From Linanthus parryae (lineage: Eukaryota > Streptophyta > Magnoliopsida > Ericales > Polemoniaceae): 64,000 nucleotides of DNA. Below the pieces are notes generated by a model. That model was given only the letters and a program-made list of their open reading frames with translations. It had not been told where the DNA came from and did not search any database. Both the position numbers and the translations under genes were made by a program. Position 1 is the stretch's first letter. The number at the start of each line of letters is the position of its first letter. Below are positions 22,736-34,037 of this stretch, one piece after another. The stretch covers positions 70,364,994 to 70,428,993 of the forward strand of contig JALGPY010000001.1 in assembly GCA_023055425.1 (NCBI GenBank). The letters run 5' to 3'.

Positions 22736-24243
22736 TGTTGATTCAAGACTTCTAAGTGTGTTTTTGGAAGTAATCATTTAGAGTGATGAAAGACAAAGTT
22801 TCTCTAAGTCATCAAGGCTCCAAGGCCTTGAGATATTGATCAAAGCCTCAAAGCCTTGACAATTGCTTTCTTATGAAATGTGATCTGACAATCTTGTGTT
22901 GCAGGTGTTCAATCTGATGTTTAAGATCATATATTTGTTGCAACTATTCTAGTTATCTATTCTTTATATGTCTAACATATTGCAGATATCATAATTAGAT
23001 TGAATAAAAGAACTCTGGTGTTACAGTTGAAAAACTGTGAAGAATGTTCAGAGCTCCAAGGCCTTGAGATATGCCTTGAGCTGCTAACAGTTTTCAAAAA
23101 ACCTAACTTGATTCTTTCTTGCAGGAATTGATCATTGTTATTATGATTGTTTAATGAATTTTACAAGTCTTAGACTGGTTTGTGTTGGTTTATATGATTG
23201 ATTGGTAATCAGGTTAACAGCTTATTTATTTGATACAGTTTTATTCATAAACTGAATGTCCAAACAGACATAGTGTTGTTATTTATTTGGATTTTGTTTG
23301 TTGTTATGCTTAATGTTGTTGCAGTTTTTTCAAAGGTGCATCTTATAACAACAAACTCCAACGGATATCTACTCAGAGCTGTTTTGAATTGCAGTTAAAT
23401 AGGATGAGGATTTGCAGGAAAAGAGATCCTAAAATCTCTCATTCAGTTGTTGGAAGTAGATAAAAGACTGGTTTGAATTTGAAAGACTAGAGAAGCTTAC
23501 AGAGAAAAGAAATCAAGTGAAAAGAAGGAGAGATACATTCTTGGAAGATCAGACCATCAATCGTCACAACTTCAAGCTTCAATAAGTGCTTTCAGAAGAT
23601 CATTCATTCCATTTTTCCTAAAGAACACATCCAGGCTTTCTCAGTTGATTCTTCTACTGTGTTCATCTATTTCGTACCTTAATATGCTTATCCTCTGTAT
23701 ATCTCATACCTCACAAAACCTAGTGGTTAGTTGCTCACGTGAACAACAAGAGGTTCTTGTTAGCTCAACAGTTAGTAGCTGATACTAGATAGGTTTGGAA
23801 CCACAAGCTGTATAGGTGTAAGGGAGTTCACTTAGGCTTGAATATCTAGGGATGTTTTTGTGTGAGTAATAAGAAGTGTTTGCCCAATTCTAGTGGGATT
23901 AAATCCCACAGGCAGAGATTATGTCCATTGGGACTGAACTCCGTAAATTGCCCTGTATTCTTTACTTTACAGTTCAGCTATTTATTCTTGCAAGTGATAT
24001 AAATCAAACTAGGTTTTGCAAACTATTTTTAACTTTTTCTAGTTCAAGGCCTTGAAGCTTTCTTTTATACTTAGGAAGTTTCTGACTAATCTTACAAAAT
24101 CTCAAGGCCTTGAGATTTATGCCTTGTACTTGCATCACTTAGTTAAATTCTGTGTTTTTGTACAGAGTTCCCATACTCTATTCAACCCCCCCCCCCTTCT
24201 GGAGTATTTTGGTCATGTATTTAGTCTACATTACAAACTTTCA
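22736..24243 (+). repeat. 3' LTR of the Sirevirus-like element (1508 bp)
   Basis: It opens TGTTGATTCAAGAC, ends TACAAACTTTCA, and is the partner of 13425-15015. It lacks the 85-base block of the 5' copy and has an interrupted C run (about 24186-24196). Palindromes occur at about 22820, 22849, 23056, 24043 and 24100. Confidence 0.92.
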
Positions 24244-24248
24244 AGGAT
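24244..24248. repeat. Target-site duplication AGGAT, right copy
   Basis: Identical to 13420-13424 and directly after the 3' LTR. Confidence 0.92.
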
Positions 24249-26189
24249 CATAGACACACCCCTTATGAAATGCAAATTCAACATGCTCAAGCAACCTTCA
24301 TGAAAACCATTGGAGATGACTATGAAGAAGGTACCTTATTCAAATTTGCATTAAGTTACCAGGAAATTATCTTTCGTTCTTTTAATCATGGATTGTCTAA
24401 ACATGATATATGTCGATGGTTGAAAAAAAAGCGGGGAAACATCAGGTTATACAAGATCAATCTCTCTCATCATATGATTCATGAATATTTCAAGTATTAA
24501 TTCACATAAACTTCAGGTTTCGCGCATGAAAAATATGTTAATGATGTAATCCCGCGACATATTGTTCATAGTAGGATAGCAATCGATATTAGAGGTGCAT
24601 TAGTAAAAATCTACTATTTTAGTATCACTTTGGAATGTTCTTGACTAGACATTTCTAAATAAAAAAGCATGTATTTATGTTAGGAGATATGGCTTCAAGG
24701 ACTTCTGTGATTCCTCAAGTAGAAGGAAATGTAAATTCTCATGCGATAGATCCAAATTTACTGTTGTTGAGGATACTATCATGCCGAGTTTTGACACAAC
24801 ACTATGCAATGCCCCCTTGTTCAAGAGAGATTGTCCGTTGTTCCACATTTCGATCCTTTGTTATGCGATATTTCAACTTTCTCCTTGCAGGTGATTTTGG
24901 ATTCGAGATCTTGTCATGCCCAAGACAATGTAGTGCAAGTTTCTGAGATTATCAACGAAAACCATGCTGAAGATGTAATGATGTTTGAGCGATCCGTTCC
25001 AGATAAAGACACAAATGTGACAAAAGAAACTTTTCCAATCAATGAAGGCAATGTTGAGAGTGCTCCTGAGCATGAAGTGGGACAAGGAACCACTAAGGTG
25101 AATATAATACCACTCATGTAACAGAGAATGCTAATGAAGATGAAGGAAATTTATCAAATCATAATGAGATGAATCCTGATAATCAAACAACTCGAAGTCA
25201 AGTTGAGCATTTTGAAGATGTCAATGTCAATATTTCTGCAATTCCTGACCCGCCTTCAGTGACCAACTAGTGAAAATTTCATCCATCATGTCACTAGTGC
25301 ATCTGTAAGACACTATTTCGCTCCTGTTACAGAAAATATCGCATATGCTTCAAGAAATGTCATGTTTGTCGAAGGTTTTGCATCTGTACCTCAAAGTAAA
25401 AGTCCTACTTTTTCAGGAATTATTGGTGAAGTTACACAAAACTTGAGTAGAGTTTCTAGTGGACTTCTTGATACTTCACTCACCTGAGTCAATGGATGCT
25501 AAGGGTCGCAATCGACTACTGCCATGAGGAATGAAGAAATTTCTGTCATTCCTTATGCGTATTTCGAGCAAGAGATATTCGCAGATAGTCACTTAGCTCC
25601 TCAGCAAATTCCTTCCTTAATGACATAGTGCGTTTGTTGGAACAAATTTTCGTTAGAACGCCAGCAACTATCACTCTTTATGACACAAAGTATTTCTTGG
25701 ACTGTGTGAGGCGTACGATTCTATATGTGCGAGGAAAGTTTGACTTCAAATTCCTTCTTCAAACGCTTGTAATGATTCATAACTATGTTATGCTGAAGAT
25801 CAAATATCAGGAATTTTTCAGTGAGTCCAACAAGCTGGTTGAAGCAAAGCAGGAACTCTGAAGAGCTGTTAAACAATTTGAAAAAATGACGTAGAAGGTG
25901 GCAAAATTGAAGGAGTTCATAGTTTTTGTCGAGAAGAATTCCATTTTCATGGATCCACAAGATTCTCTGGAGAATGGCCCTTTTGACTGAGTTGATTGTC
26001 TAAAGATAATCTTTTGTAATGTTGAATTTCTAGTTTTGGAAAATTATTTTGCTATGTTGCGTATGTGCGCATTTTGATTGCATGAATTTGAGCATCTAGT
26101 AGTAATATACACACTTGATTTTATGGAGATATACCACATGTTTAAATGTCTATTAATCGTAAATAGCAAAAAATATCGCTGTCTGATTT
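24249..26189 (+). other. Unrecognised coding-like stretch
   Basis: No gene can be named. Several plus-strand frames look protein-like: HTPYEMQIQHAQATFMKTI into DDYEEGTLFKFALSYQEI (24249-24498), an acidic stretch rich in NEN and EHE (about 24900-25125), and a frame at 25628-25980 (FLDCVRRTILYVRGKFDFKF, then a possible coiled coil SNKLVEAKQEL). Stops separate them. Neighbouring minus-strand gypsy integrase suggests a decayed gypsy-type element, possibly its non-pol ORF, but this is a weak inference. Confidence 0.35.
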
Positions 26190-26358
26190 GTTGCTATCTA
26201 ATCAGATATGCTTTTGTTCATAAGTTGCTGGTATCTAAACAAATAGGCTTTTGATGTTATATATTTGATTTCAATGTGGTTAGACAAATGTTGCTGCTAT
26301 CTAATTAGTTAGGCTTTTTTTCATAAGTTGTTGCTATCAAAACAGATAGGCTTTTGAT
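26190..26358 (+). repeat. Four imperfect repeats of about 35 bases
   Basis: Units read GTTGCTATCTAATCAGATA, GTTGCTGGTATCTAAACAAA, GTTGCTGCTATCTAATTAG and GTTGTTGCTATCAAAACAG. Each is followed by T/AGGCTTTTG or similar; a longer spacer lies between units two and three. No function is known. Confidence 0.7.
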
Positions 26359-26529
26359 CTCGCACATATACCAGACAATTATCATTCAAAATACGCTTTG
26401 TAAATATCAAAGCAAGTTAATAAAAGTAATTAAACGCAATGAAATCAAATGATCTTTCATATGGGAGAGCCATTATCATTAATCATGAGCATCGTATGGG
26501 AGGAATAAAGTAGCATTACATTCTTAACA

Positions 26530-27255
26530 TATCAAGGATAGTACTTTTTAAACCATCGAATATTAATGGGATTAGGAGTAGTAGCATTTCCCCCACATCT
26601 CAATATAGTGCAATAACTGCTATCGAAAACTTCCTTTACCTCAAAAAGACCTTCCCAATTTGAAGAAAATGTGGGTTGTGCAGTATCGCGCATGTAGTGA
26701 TCAGTAGCTCGTGTGACTAAATCTCCCATAGCAAAATCTCGATGTTGGACAAATTTGTTGTATGCTCTAGCAATTTGTTCTTGGCATCGAATCTTTGTTC
26801 TTTGGTTTGCCCGCGTCTCTCTTCTACCAAAATCAAATCATGGTCTCTTTGATTATACAACGTACTAAAAGCCAGCCTTGCTGAAGATATTTTAATCTCA
26901 GTGGGAACTTTAGCTTCAGCACCATAACATAGTGAAAAGGGAGAGGCTCCAGTAGGAGTTTGAGATGCGTGTGATAGGCCCACAAAATAGTACTGAGAGT
27001 GTCCGCCCATTTTTATGATCATCGCTGACTGTTTTAATCAAGATTTTGAAAAGGGTTTTATTTGTCACTTCTGCTTGTCCGTTTCCTTTTGGATAGTAAG
27101 GAGTTGAACAAATTTTTATGATGTCAATACTCTGCAAACTTCACTGCCACTTTTCGGATCACAAAAGTTGTTCCATTATCTGAAATAATGGTATTAGGGA
27201 TACTAAATCGATGGATAATAATTTCAATAATTAATTTCACAATGGACAAGGTATT
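26530..27255 (-). pseudogene. Ty3/gypsy integrase, C-terminal part
   Basis: Read on the minus strand: IPNTIISDNGTTF (the second catalytic Asp), then CSTPYYPKGNGQAEVTNKTL with the catalytic Glu, then a region around TPTGASPFSLCYGAEAKVPTEI. A basic tail with LEHTTNLSNIEILLWE and GDLVTRAT ends near 26530. This is the classic order of plant gypsy integrases. At least two frameshifts (about 26720 and 27000) and an internal stop break it. The upstream half is missing: at 27255 the sequence changes to an Angela-like LTR. Confidence 0.85.
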
Positions 27256-27259
27256 TTGT

Positions 27260-28033
27260 AACTATGGATCGGATATACGAGTGTGACAATTATGTCTCGT
27301 GTTCAATCCGGATATGGCGAAAAATGGATAGATACAAACAGTAACAATGGACACATGGTTTGTCGGATCACTGATTTTTCTGTTAGTTGGGTTCCATAGA
27401 TGTGCTGCTAGACACCGCTCTCTGTTTGTAATTGTTACTGCCAACTAAGTAGAAACCTATAGGGTCACATACCTTATAGATTAAACTGAATTTGGATATT
27501 AATTAGTTGGAATCAATCAAAAGAAACAAAATGCAACAACAAGCAAAGTTAGTAGGACTAATTTGCAAGGTGGACAAACCGTGTATGGACATGATTAATA
27601 TTGGGGAAAATATGTAGTTAATAAAGAGTTATTAACTATATAAAGGGAGTCCTTGCTTAATATATCACAAACAAGAGTCGCTATTGAGTGAAATAATAAA
27701 GAAGGAGAGAGAGACCAAGATTTGGTCGCCGCCCTCCCCAACCCGTCTGCCCTAGGTGGTTTCGGCCACCACTGCTCTGTTTTGCGTGATCCTTCTGCCT
27801 CCTTCTTTGAGTAGCTAACACTAAGATGTAAAGGGGATTCCAACTTTTAATCCTAGGTGAGGATACTCATATAGACTTAGACATCATTCTACCTTGTGAT
27901 CACACAACAAATTAAGGTACACAATTTGGTTACCTTCATCATGTTATGAATGCTTGCCTGCGATCCGTGGAAGGCTTTGATCGGGAATTTATTTATTGGT
28001 ATGCCACTGCGTTACTAGCATCAAAACCCTACA
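27260..28033 (+). repeat. Angela-like 5' LTR lacking its first half
   Basis: It matches the last 55 percent of the LTR at 1298-2727, from ACTATGGATCGGATATACGAG to ATCAAAACCCTACA. A TATA (CTATATAAAGG) lies at about 27637. The inverted repeat GGTGG/CCACC around TTTCGG lies at 27755-27770. It is followed by a primer site, so it is a 5' LTR. The upstream half was lost at the junction with the gypsy fragment. Confidence 0.87.
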
Positions 28034-28034
28034 G

Positions 28035-28046
28035 AGGTATCAGAGC
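28035..28046 (+). other. Primer-binding site
   Basis: AGGTATCAGAGC, one base off the usual TGGTATCAGAGC, two bases after the LTR. Confidence 0.82.
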
Positions 28047-30205
28047 CACAGGTCGTAGCGCATAACAGGATATTATGTGTTACTGTTTTATCAGCTTTTA
28101 CATTGTTTCGTTGCTTTTCGCGAAAAACTGATATTGGCATAATGATGCAAGTTGAATATGATTCAATAGGAAATGAGCCATTACATATCATACTAAATTT
28201 GGCGAATTCCGTTCACATATGATCTGAGTTTTAGGTGTTTTGAATAGCCAGGGTTTGGGCACAATTGGGGAAAAATGATTTTTTCCTCTACATTTTGGAA
28301 ATATGCACGCAAGGGAAGAAGGAAAGTTTTGGAAACGGCCCTAGGGGTTCGGCCTTAGGCCGTCCGCCCCTTCCCTTTGCATGCTGACCTTGCCGGATGC
28401 CTAGCTGGGCTCGGCCAGCTTACTGGTCCGACCTGTCGGGCTGGTCCGAGCGGCTAGGGCTAGCCCAACGGGTCCTTAGGGTTCGGCCAATAGGATTGGT
28501 GCGACCCCTTTGACCATTTTGAACCTATAAAATCTCAAATCAACTAAACTTGACCAAGCGCGTTAAAATTAGATTTTAACAGTATTATGTGATTTGTCGC
28601 TGGTGGATGGATATGCCTAGGTTGTGGATGTTTACTTTTGTGGTTTCTTTTGGTTTTAGTTTTGAGTTGAATTAATTAATTTACGGCCTGCGTGTCATCT
28701 TCTCCCTTGCCTGTGAGGTATCTCTATTTAATTTAGATGCTAGCTAGAATTAGATAGATAGATGATATTCAAGGCATGGAGCCACAAGACTTTGAAGAAC
28801 TCACAAGCTAGGACGCGTGGATTAAAGATGGAGGCACATGGAGATGAGCTTGTCACTTTAGGGCTTGTAGATATTCTCATTGCTTGGGAAGATCTTAGAA
28901 TTAGAGGCCATATCCATACCACGTTTATTTTTCTTGTTTATTTATTTATTTATTTATCGTCTTGTTGTTTTATTTTGGTGTATGGTTAATGAATGCAAAA
29001 CGTAACAAGATAATAATAAACAAGATGGATTATTTATGGTATTATTAAAATTACGGTAGAAATCTAAAAACTATTTGTATGTAAGACAATAAAAGTTTTC
29101 TAATTATTTAACAGGAAACTTTCAAAAACTATTTACGAAGAAGGCATGTATGAGTAAATTAGAATGTCAATTGACAGTTTACCCAATTAGTTTAATAAAT
29201 GTCATTCATCTTTGACACCTCTCTCCACGCCAAATCCTATGGAACACATGTTCACCATAGATGCAAATTCACACTCACTGTCAATACAGCCAAATCACCA
29301 TTACAGACATTACCTTTTGCAACAGACACATCACGAGTTCTTAAGGAATTCATTATGAGTTCATGATTAATAATTAATTTGTCAATCTGAATAGTTCTTT
29401 TTCTTCTTTATCTTGGACGCCATAGCCGAATGAATCAGCAAGCTAAGATTCATTCTTTTTCTAAATGATTCATCTAGAGGGGGAAAAGCACTCTTCACTA
29501 CTTTCAAGGAGTTATTTTTTGTTCTCGTCATCATCAGCGAATTTGGGTTCATTTTGTGGAGGTGTGTAAGTTCACATTTTAGGATTCGTGGGACATAAGA
29601 TTTGAATAGCGCGAATGGACATTTTAGGGTTTATGGGTTCCTCTTGGACCGTTCTGACTAAATAATATTAGCAAACTTCCTTTTAAAATATTTATAAAAG
29701 TTTGTCGGCATTTATTTGAAATTACTTTTCCTGATTATGCCTGATTTTTAATAATCCCATCTTTTATTTGCGATTGCCAATCCAAATAAGTAGATCAAGT
29801 TGATGGGATCAACAAAAAAATTAATAATGACATGGAAATCCCTCAAACGATAAATATTATGTTTTGCCTTCTCTTACTTAACACCCATCATGGTCAAGGT
29901 CTATTAGATTCGAACTTGCCAAAGCAAGGCAATTTAATTCATCATGGTGTGATGCGGCGGCACAAGCAAGTAATGTGTGATTGTTGAAGTAAGAGGTTGA
30001 ACGCAACTAGGTTGTTTTAATAGGATTGAAAACTTAGTGGCAAGGCAATTGGGTGTTATCTATGGGATAGATAAAGAATAAGAAGTTATTCACCTAATTG
30101 AACCAAGAGTTGCATAGGATGCAATTGGAAAGTGTTCCTACCTAAATAAGTGATCATTGGGTGACTTGCCAAAGCAAGCTCAAAGAGGAAGTGAAATATG
30201 GGTCT
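28047..30205 (+). other. Leader of the plus-strand Angela-like copy, with an insert
   Basis: No gene. The leader blocks appear in sense order: GC-rich block (28330-28500), A/T-rich middle, then TTGCCAAAGCAAGGC near 29917 and CTTGCCAAAGCAAGCTC near 30171. A foreign stretch of about 720 bases (29026-29748) separates TAATAAACAAGATGG from ATCTTTTATTTG, which are near neighbours in other copies. Gag and pol are absent; the leader runs straight into a truncated LTR. Confidence 0.78.
29026..29748. mobile_element. Insertion of about 720 bp in the leader
   Basis: It is present only in this copy; the leaders at 4400-4450 and 43310-43340 lack it. Its borders show a weak inverted match (AAGATGG-ATTATT against AATAATCCCATCTT). 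It has no coding frame. It may be a non-autonomous DNA transposon, but no clear target duplication was seen. Confidence 0.45.
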
Positions 30206-30629
30206 ATGTAGTTAATAAGGAGTTATTAACTATATAAAGGGAGCATTATCTTATTATATCACACACAAGAGTCACTATTGAGTGAAATAACAAAGTAAGG
30301 AGAGAGTGACCAAGTGTTGGCCGTCGCCCTCCCCAACCCGTCGGCCCCATGTGGTTTCAGCCACCACTGCTCTGTTTTGCGTGATCCGTCTGCCTCCTTC
30401 TTCGCGTAGCTAGCACTACGACGTGAAGGGGATTCCATTTTCCAATCCTAGGTGTAAATACTCGTAGATACGTGGACATCATTGTATGTTATGATCACAC
30501 AACAAATTAAGGTACACAATTCATTTACTTTCATCATGTTATGAATACTTGCATGCGATCCGTGGAGGGCTTTGTCAGGAACTTATTTATTGTTATACCG
30601 CTAAGTTACCTGCATCAAAACCCTATACA
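30206..30629 (+). repeat. Angela-like LTR, last 30 percent
   Basis: It starts mid-LTR at ATGTAGTTAATAAGGAG, matching 27604 onward, and ends AAAACCCTATACA. It contains the TATA (CTATATAAAGG, about 30231) and GTGG/CCAC around TTTCAG (about 30352-30365). It follows the leader with no gag or pol between, so an internal deletion joined leader to mid-LTR. Confidence 0.82.
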
Positions 30630-31076
30630 ATGCCTATGTGTACTGCCACGTCAAACCTAGCTGATGTCAACATGCCGCGTCATTCGCTCGAATCAACTTT
30701 AGCGCGTGTTGCAGCGTTGGCTGGTGCTTGAGCCCCACGCATCTCCTTCTCGTGCTCCATTTTTTGTGATCTTTACATTAATGACTCTTATCTTCGTCCT
30801 TGTCCAGATTATGTGTTCCAAAATTTATTTTAACACAATTGAGGAAAACATATTTATTATACATATGCAAAAAGTACATATTTATACAGCGTAGAAACTC
30901 TAAATGTTGATAAATCTCGTTATGTTTATCCAAAAGCTTCAAACAAGAAGTTTTGGAATCCTCGTGAAAAGATCTACACAAAAGTTTATAATGCACACAC
31001 ATAAATACAAGGAATGAAAATTTATTTTCTCGTTACAGGTACATATTCGATTTACGAGGCATGAAATACGACCCAC
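30630..31076. other. Unassigned stretch
   Basis: No supported gene. By position this could be internal sequence of the minus-strand element whose LTR is at 31091-31463, but no gag motif is readable. Confidence 0.4.
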
Positions 31077-31089
31077 GACTCTTATACCA
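31077..31089 (-). other. Possible degenerate primer-binding site
   Basis: The minus strand reads TGGTATAAGAGTC, close to TGGTATCAGAGC, and sits one base inside the LTR at 31091. Confidence 0.5.
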
Positions 31090-31090
31090 A

Positions 31091-31463
31091 TGCAGGAATA
31101 AATTGCCAGACATGAGGTAAATCATAGTACGATTATCATAGCGGATGCTTTAAGCGTTTACCTCTTGCAGCGTTATCGTACGTAGATGAATACCCTGATC
31201 TTCGTTGCGATTGTATTCAGATTCCTTGCCTCCCAGCAATCCGTGCAAACCTTGTAGGCAGCACGTTGTTTCACAACATGTCCCATCTTTTTATGAATGT
31301 GAGAGAGAGATATAGGGTTTCGTACGTATGTGTGTTCCATACTCTGTTTTATGTGAACTTGTCTTTATTTATAGACATGCTTCTTGCTAATAGCAGCGTA
31401 CCCACTTGGGTTTTTATTTAATTACAGAGCAGCCCTATGGGAGCTACACCTAATTTTCTAACA
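31091..31463 (-). repeat. Short Copia-like LTR (373 bp)
   Basis: On the minus strand it opens TGTTAGAAAATTAGGTG and ends TTTATTCCTGCA. A TATA (TCTATAAATAAAG) lies at about 31365-31378 and a degenerate primer site follows. This combination supports a 5' LTR of a small Copia. No partner LTR and no clear gag were found, so it is either a fragment or a solo LTR. Confidence 0.62.
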
Positions 31464-32601
31464 TACATTGATTGTACGTGGTGGTTGTAGTCATAATGGC
31501 TGTGGATCTCTCATGTGGTACAAGTTTGAGTGTAAGCAGCGCTTTTTGTGCTGAGCAATGGTTTTTAAGTGATGGCAGTTGTGGTGGTGGCTATGGTTTT
31601 GATCGGGGTCGTCGTGGTGTTGATCTGATTGGTGGCAGTGGCATCGATTGTGTGGCATACTACAATGATAGTTATGGGGGTGTCAGAATGATGTTGATTG
31701 GAGTTGTGGCAGAGGTATTGGTTGTAAACATCATGTATGTCTATCTATGTACACACACTAAGAAACCAAAGTTGGAATTTTAAATAAAAATTATTTTAGT
31801 GTCATCAAAAATTGGAATTTTGAGGGATGATATCTCAAATTTGAATGATGTGGAATTTTACGAATTTCATATTGAGCCATCCAATCACATTTATAATGCT
31901 GGATTTTTATAAGCCAATGCATGAAGAAATTCCACATTTCTATTCCCATCCAAACACACCACAAGAGACTTTGTTACTCTTCCATATGAGGGTCTTAGGG
32001 AGTAATTGAATTCAGTAGCTCGTGATATTAGTACTTTGATTCTTTAACTCTGGATGCTGATGGGTGCTAGTAGCGACCATCTCTCCACCCTTTATCAATT
32101 GCAGAGAGCTTTGTTAGAGAACAATAGAAATTTAATGAATGATATTCCCTCATGAAAAACGTGTATGCTATTATTATGAGTATAAGTAGCTAAATATCTT
32201 GGACTAGGTTACGTGGTGAACCTAGAGAACAATTAGACTTTCTTCAGATTATTTCTTTGTTAAAGTTCATGATCTAGTCAGATCTTAGTCTAGTATGCTC
32301 TTTTTAATCTAGTTTCTTTTGTAGCTTCATATAATGCTTGAATGCCTTAACCACACGGAAAAGATAGCTTTATAGGTTGGTGAGCGAGAGCCACTATACA
32401 CGGATAAGAGCAGGACAAGAGATTAAATCTCGAACCAGGAAGAATGGATAGGTGACTCGTTAGAGTTAGCAAATGCATTGGATCGGATAGGATTGTAACT
32501 TGATGGGCACTGGACCAAGTGGTGCGGTAAACCGTTGGGTTGTGGTATTAAATAGAACGGATTTGTTAGGTACCATTGCACTAAGGCGAGATGTTGAGAA
32601 A
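31464..32601. other. Non-genic stretch
   Basis: No gene supported. The Gly/Val-rich open frame at 31472-31783 comes from GGTGGTGG-type sequence and has no motif. The end TTCCCATCCAAACACACCAC (about 31943-31962) resembles MITE ends, but no partner was confirmed. Confidence 0.45.
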
Positions 32602-34023
32602 TGTAGGGTTTTGATACAGATTACGCATCAGAATAAACAATATTAACTCCGTCCAAGACCCTCCAAGGATCACAAAACTAGACATCATAACGATGGTAAA
32701 GGAAGAAACTCGTGTGTACCTTAGTTTGTTTCCTTGATGATTTCACGTGAAATAGTATCCACATCTCTATGGAAGTCCACGCCTAGGATCAAGTATAGAG
32801 TCCTTCCAATCCAATGTGCTAGCAATTAATGGAAGGAATAAGAATAAGATCACGCAAATAGAGGAAAGAGGGGCGGCGCGCCTCCTTGAGGCCGAGGATG
32901 CACGGTAAGGGGACGACGGGTAAGGCTTCGGCCTTGCCTTACCTTGCTCTCTCTCCTTGCTTTTTTCTATATCTCTCTCTAATGTGATAACAATTATGAT
33001 ACACTTATGAGAAAATAAGCTAGGAGTGCCCTTATAGTTAATAACTGTTTATTAACTGCATACAAGTCCCAATACTTATCCTGTCAATACACAGATTAGC
33101 CCACCTTGCAAATTAGTCCTATTAAGTTTGCATGCGGTTACGTATTGATCCTTCTATTTGATTAGTTCAACTAGTTAATTCTCAAGTCTAGTTTAATCAA
33201 TAGGGCGTGTGACCCCATAGGTTTCTACGTAGTTGGTAGTAACAATTACTAACATAAAGTGGTGTCTTCAATGCCACCCAACTAATAGAAATAGTCAGTA
33301 ATCCGAAAAACCTTGTGACCAATGTTACCGTATTGTATTAACCCTTTGTCTCCATATCCGGATTGGAGACGAGACATAGAAGTCACACTCGTTTATCCAA
33401 TCCATAGTTTCTCGATCCTGGGAATAGTCTTATCCATGCAGATAACATCAATATCTTATATTGATTTATCCGAGTATGGAGACATTCTATAAGCGCTGCC
33501 CCTCGAGTGGCCGCATATATTTTCTCATGTTATGTGGGAGGGACAAATCATCTCTACATCACTACCTTCTCTAATCTTGCTTCCTATGATGCCCGATAAC
33601 TACCTTTATAGCTACCCGGTTAAGGCGCAACGTTTGATAATATCAAAGCATGATATTTCACAACTAGAGTATCTAGTGACTTCAAGTCTAAGGACCACAA
33701 TACCATTGTCCCTATGAGAAGCTCTTGTGACTTTACATAATTTGTATGTAGCCTTCTCGTGGTGGGTCACTCCAGTATGCCATTACCCCTAATGCATACC
33801 CATGTGCTAGACTTGATATCCCCATATCAATCTACCCACATACTAGTCTATAGTTGGCGGCATGTTAATCAATATAATCGACCAAGGAGATTTAAGATAA
33901 ACAACACATTGTAATCTAAGGTCTTCATTATATTAAATATCTCCTTAAATAATACAATGATTATTCTAGCCAAAATAATGTTCATATTAAAATAAGAATC
34001 CCTCTAGGGTATCTATTCCAACA
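32602..34023 (-). repeat. 3' LTR of the older Angela-like element
   Basis: 1422 bp from TGTAGGGTTTTGAT to CTATTCCAACA, followed by GTTTCCCACTTGC (the polypurine tract on the minus strand) and pol. The inverted repeat AAGGC-TTCG-GCCTT lies at 32922-32935. The TATA position reads CTTATAGTTAA (about 33031), a weakened box. Confidence 0.88.
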
Positions 34024-34037
34024 GTTTCCCACTTGCA

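Larger units (their letters stand above)
13425..24243 (+). mobile_element. Complete Sirevirus-like Copia retrotransposon, 10.8 kb
   Basis: The order is LTR, primer site, gag with two zinc knuckles, protease, integrase, RT, RNase H, an extra ORF, polypurine tract, LTR. Integrase before RT makes it Copia. The PPT AAGGGGGATAT followed by TGTTGATT, the large gag and the extra ORF after pol fit the Sirevirus (SIRE/Maximus) lineage. It is bounded by AGGAT duplications. Several stops and frameshifts in every ORF make it non-autonomous today. The palindrome CAAGGCCTTG and close variants recur about 23 times from end to end (see findings). Confidence 0.9.

Noticed and set aside
26190..26358. CRISPR-like array
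   Set aside because: Units are imperfect, only four, and spacing is irregular; the context is a plant retrotransposon region.
31472..31783. Open frame of 103 codons rich in Gly and Val
   Set aside because: It arises from GGTGGTGG-like sequence, has no known motif and lies in unassigned repeat-rich DNA.
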